A stretch of 6,806 bases of DNA, taken from contig JAEWLZ010000322.1 of assembly GCA_023457295.1 (NCBI GenBank), positions 1 to 6,806 on the forward strand, in the 5' to 3' direction. The notes beneath the pieces were generated by a model. The model was not told the DNA's origin. It searched no databases and worked only from the letters and a program-made list of their open reading frames with translations. Origin of the DNA: Cyanobacteria bacterium OH_PDB_112. Lineage in GTDB: Bacteria; Cyanobacteriota; Vampirovibrionia; Gastranaerophilales; CAJFVJ01. How positions within the stretch are numbered: position 1 is the stretch's first letter; every line of letters starts with the position of its first letter. The position numbers and the translations under genes are program-made. Shown here piece by piece: positions 6,001-6,806 of this stretch.

Positions 6001-6806
6001 ATCTTTAGATCTTTGGTCTTTTATCGGGTTCGACTTTGGCTCGGCAGAAGAAATTAAATATATGAGAGAACAAAATGTATCAGAAGAACTTTTTATACAA
6101 AATATAGAAGAATTTATTTTGAAGCAAAATTTGAAAAATACTTTAGAAGACAAATTTTTCAAAAAAACTGGTATGAAAACAGCTTGGGGTATACCTTTAT
6201 TTTACCAAAATGATTTTATTGGAATTCTTTGCCTTTATTATATTAAAGACTATAAAATATTTTCTGAAGAAGAAAAAGATTTTATAAGAGTTCTTGCAGC
6301 CCAAATAGGTAATGCTTTACATCAATCCATGCTGTACGATGACCAACGAAAAATTGCACAAAAAGAAACAGTTTTGAAAGAAATAATTTCTGAAATAAAG
6401 CTTACAAGAGATTTAAATCAAGCATATAATAAACTCCTGCATAAGCTTGCGAAAATATTCAATTTAAATAGAACTCTTTTCTTGGAATCTTCCCCGATAA
6501 ACCCAGATGAGCTTAAAATAAAATATGAGTATGTTATAGACAGAGAAGATTTGACCGTAAACAACCTTGTTTTTCCCCAGGTTTGTATTGATGATTTTTT
6601 AAATTTAATCAAAAATTTACAGCCTCTTACAATTGATAATGTTGAAGAATGTCATCCCGAACAAACATATAATTTCTTTAAGAAATACAAAATCCGTGCT
6701 TTAATGTCGGTTCCTCTTGTTAAGTATAATAAAGAAATCAAGGTTTTGGGCTTTATTGTTCTTTGTTCGGAAGAACCTCGTCAGTGGTCTGATGAAGATG
6801 TAGAGC
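3011..6806 (+). CDS. Membrane-anchored multi-GAF sensor protein (3' end outside window)
   Basis: The frame is open from ATG 3011 to the window edge (1265 complete codons). The nearest upstream in-frame stop is TAA 2984-2986, with no other ATG between. No Shine-Dalgarno sequence precedes the start. Residues about 18-38 (LLLFIFLAILFLLFIFISYQI) form one transmembrane helix; the following KFLKAKAKR is strongly basic, so the rest should be cytoplasmic. Then come seven GAF-like modules. Each opens with a helix of the RE..LRK..ETIRSSLDI type, has a DRC-type strand, a central (V/I)P(I/L) strand (P171, P345, P526, P882, P1062, P1235; missing in module 4), and ends in a helix such as AxxQSxLYENE that runs into the next module. 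GAF domains bind small ligands or sense redox state and signal through such helices. No bilin-cysteine arrangement typical of phytochromes was recognised. No kinase, GGDEF, EAL, HD or PP2C-type output domain appears before the window ends, so the output is unknown. Confidence 0.88.
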   Translation, partial: MISNLFFSTILIKFEDNLLLFIFLAILFLLFIFISYQIKFLKAKAKRDYILRKMTETIRTSLDIDKMKQSIVNVTGETFNTDRCYLITYNLLEEAFADISYEYLAKEEIGSSEKNLDIDKNIYSFFLKQTKKNDFSPIQVLKDDFLQKKVNNPNLENFINELGIETYIAVPIWQKQDKLHFLIMQYIDKKIRLKPDDEFLLIEFAKQVSIAIQQSDLYEEIKKQVERQKISQNVINIIRGSLDLDGILYNVCKEILKIFDIQRVFIGKTNFKEKQHFTELTNIDGIEKISNQNTIIFDQVIDYWEDYIKIYKTTKVINDVKKSDMPKHIKNIYNNINTKSLICIPIKSKEEIWGALFLSTTIKYKIWTNEEISFLEGITTQIDVAIKQAELYENERATAQREVIIRQVIEMINQSRDIHEIINTFVVETGKFLKARRVFFSGYDDNTKIFSTPRKDEEYLESSKVHSFSDLGKTFEPLFPFFCETVKKHKQPIIIPDIEKFLEENKLLSTMNEKNISVAGSMIIFPLLQNNYLLGGVVFVFYLKKAFTDDEITFLKTLANQASNAIYQSMLYQKEKQSLARETLIRKIIETIRSSLNIEDTLTFICRETAKILNVQRSTMVMFPAKQDSETFILRKEYKASSDLKGFSNISEIKKVSEFWQNFLRTKNKILAINNMEEFDGPDFFKKSYISIGVKSAISISISNENDVWGSLTLTDYEKYREWSNDEKNLLETISQQIYIAVKQSELYENEKRTAEREALLRKLANIIRSSLDIKQIKKNIVNAMGKILNADRCFILEYDSNGKIIPLDEFSEYLGNQNKESLIGIDLASYNFDFWTKWFKRYKKEIFFNDFFSHIKENHLEGSGIEKYAKDLGLQAGIGVPIFLENKLTFLFVVNFEKIKVFDSEEIDFIKLIIKQLEIGLHQARLYTEIKEKSERETLLKQIKDTIQSSLDIKIRKKNIVDAMGKAFNADICILIEGDKNTKNLAILDEFSEYRASLDLWSFIGFDFGSAEEIKYMREQNVSEELFIQNIEEFILKQNLKNTLEDKFFKKTGMKTAWGIPLFYQNDFIGILCLYYIKDYKIFSEEEKDFIRVLAAQIGNALHQSMLYDDQRKIAQKETVLKEIISEIKLTRDLNQAYNKLLHKLAKIFNLNRTLFLESSPINPDELKIKYEYVIDREDLTVNNLVFPQVCIDDFLNLIKNLQPLTIDNVEECHPEQTYNFFKKYKIRALMSVPLVKYNKEIKVLGFIVLCSEEPRQWSDEDVE
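3170..6806 (+). repeat. Seven tandem GAF-like modules of about 178 codons
   Basis: The aligned S/T before L/R-D/N in the (S)SLDI-type motif falls at residues 61, 241, 415, 595, 771, 951 and 1132 of the protein. The steps are 180, 174, 180, 176, 180 and 181. DNA identity is low, so these are old protein-level repeats, not recent DNA duplications. Modules 2 and 4 are most alike (both W-G-A/S-L, W..(D/E)E, then QI..A.KQ.ELYENE). Modules 5 and 6 share KKNIV.AMGK and LDEFSEY, and module 1 has a related opening. Module 7 is cut near its last helix by the window edge. Confidence 0.8.

Noticed and set aside
5779..6162. 127-residue reverse-strand open frame
   Set aside because: It is antisense to GAF module 6. 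The hydrophobic, serine/phenylalanine-rich composition is what the complement of a lysine/glutamate-rich gene gives.
3011..6806. Phytochrome or cyanobacteriochrome photoreceptor
   Set aside because: The cysteines in modules 1, 5 and 6 lie in the early DRC-type strand, not in a recognisable bilin-binding motif, and no PHY or PAS domain was seen.

Overview
This is an AT-rich bacterial window (roughly one-third G+C by eye), with every supported gene on the + strand. No rRNA, tRNA, CRISPR array or transposase is visible. The sequence alone does not fix the organism. A LemA/TPM gene set, a giant multi-GAF sensor and patchy Shine-Dalgarno use fit an AT-rich, uncultured-type lineage such as Vampirovibrionia/Melainabacteria, but that is only a guess.

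Layout. (1) Positions 2-534 hold the 3' part of a gene of unknown family that enters from upstream. Its frame stops at 413-415. The -1 frame, entered at a perfect A AAA AAG slip heptamer (394-400), continues to 534 and encodes a well-formed transmembrane tail with no start codon of its own. This is either programmed frameshifting, transcriptional slippage, a homopolymer sequence error or a recent frameshift mutation. (2) Positions 535-629 are a short control region with two perfect AT-rich palindromes and a TATAAT box only 6 nt before the next ATG. (3) Positions 630-2710 form a compact three-gene operon: a secreted/anchored TPM-domain protein with a glycine-rich tail, a nucleotidyltransferase-fold protein with an altered DxD motif, and LemA. 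Gaps are 3 and 11 nt, with good ribosome binding sites inside the operon. (4) Positions 2711-3010 are noncoding, with a strong 13-bp hairpin (probable terminator) and a second structured element containing a TATAAT-like box. (5) From 3011 to the window edge runs one uninterrupted gene, at least 1265 codons, encoding a membrane-anchored protein with seven consecutive GAF-like modules spaced 174-181 residues apart. Its C-terminal output domain lies beyond the window.

How the genes may work together. LemA and TPM-domain proteins commonly occur together and are associated with the cell envelope. Here a nucleotidyltransferase-like protein is placed between them in the same transcription unit, which suggests a shared role that the sequence does not define. 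The multi-GAF protein is probably a separate transcription unit with a sensory role. No direct link between it and the LemA/TPM operon is visible.
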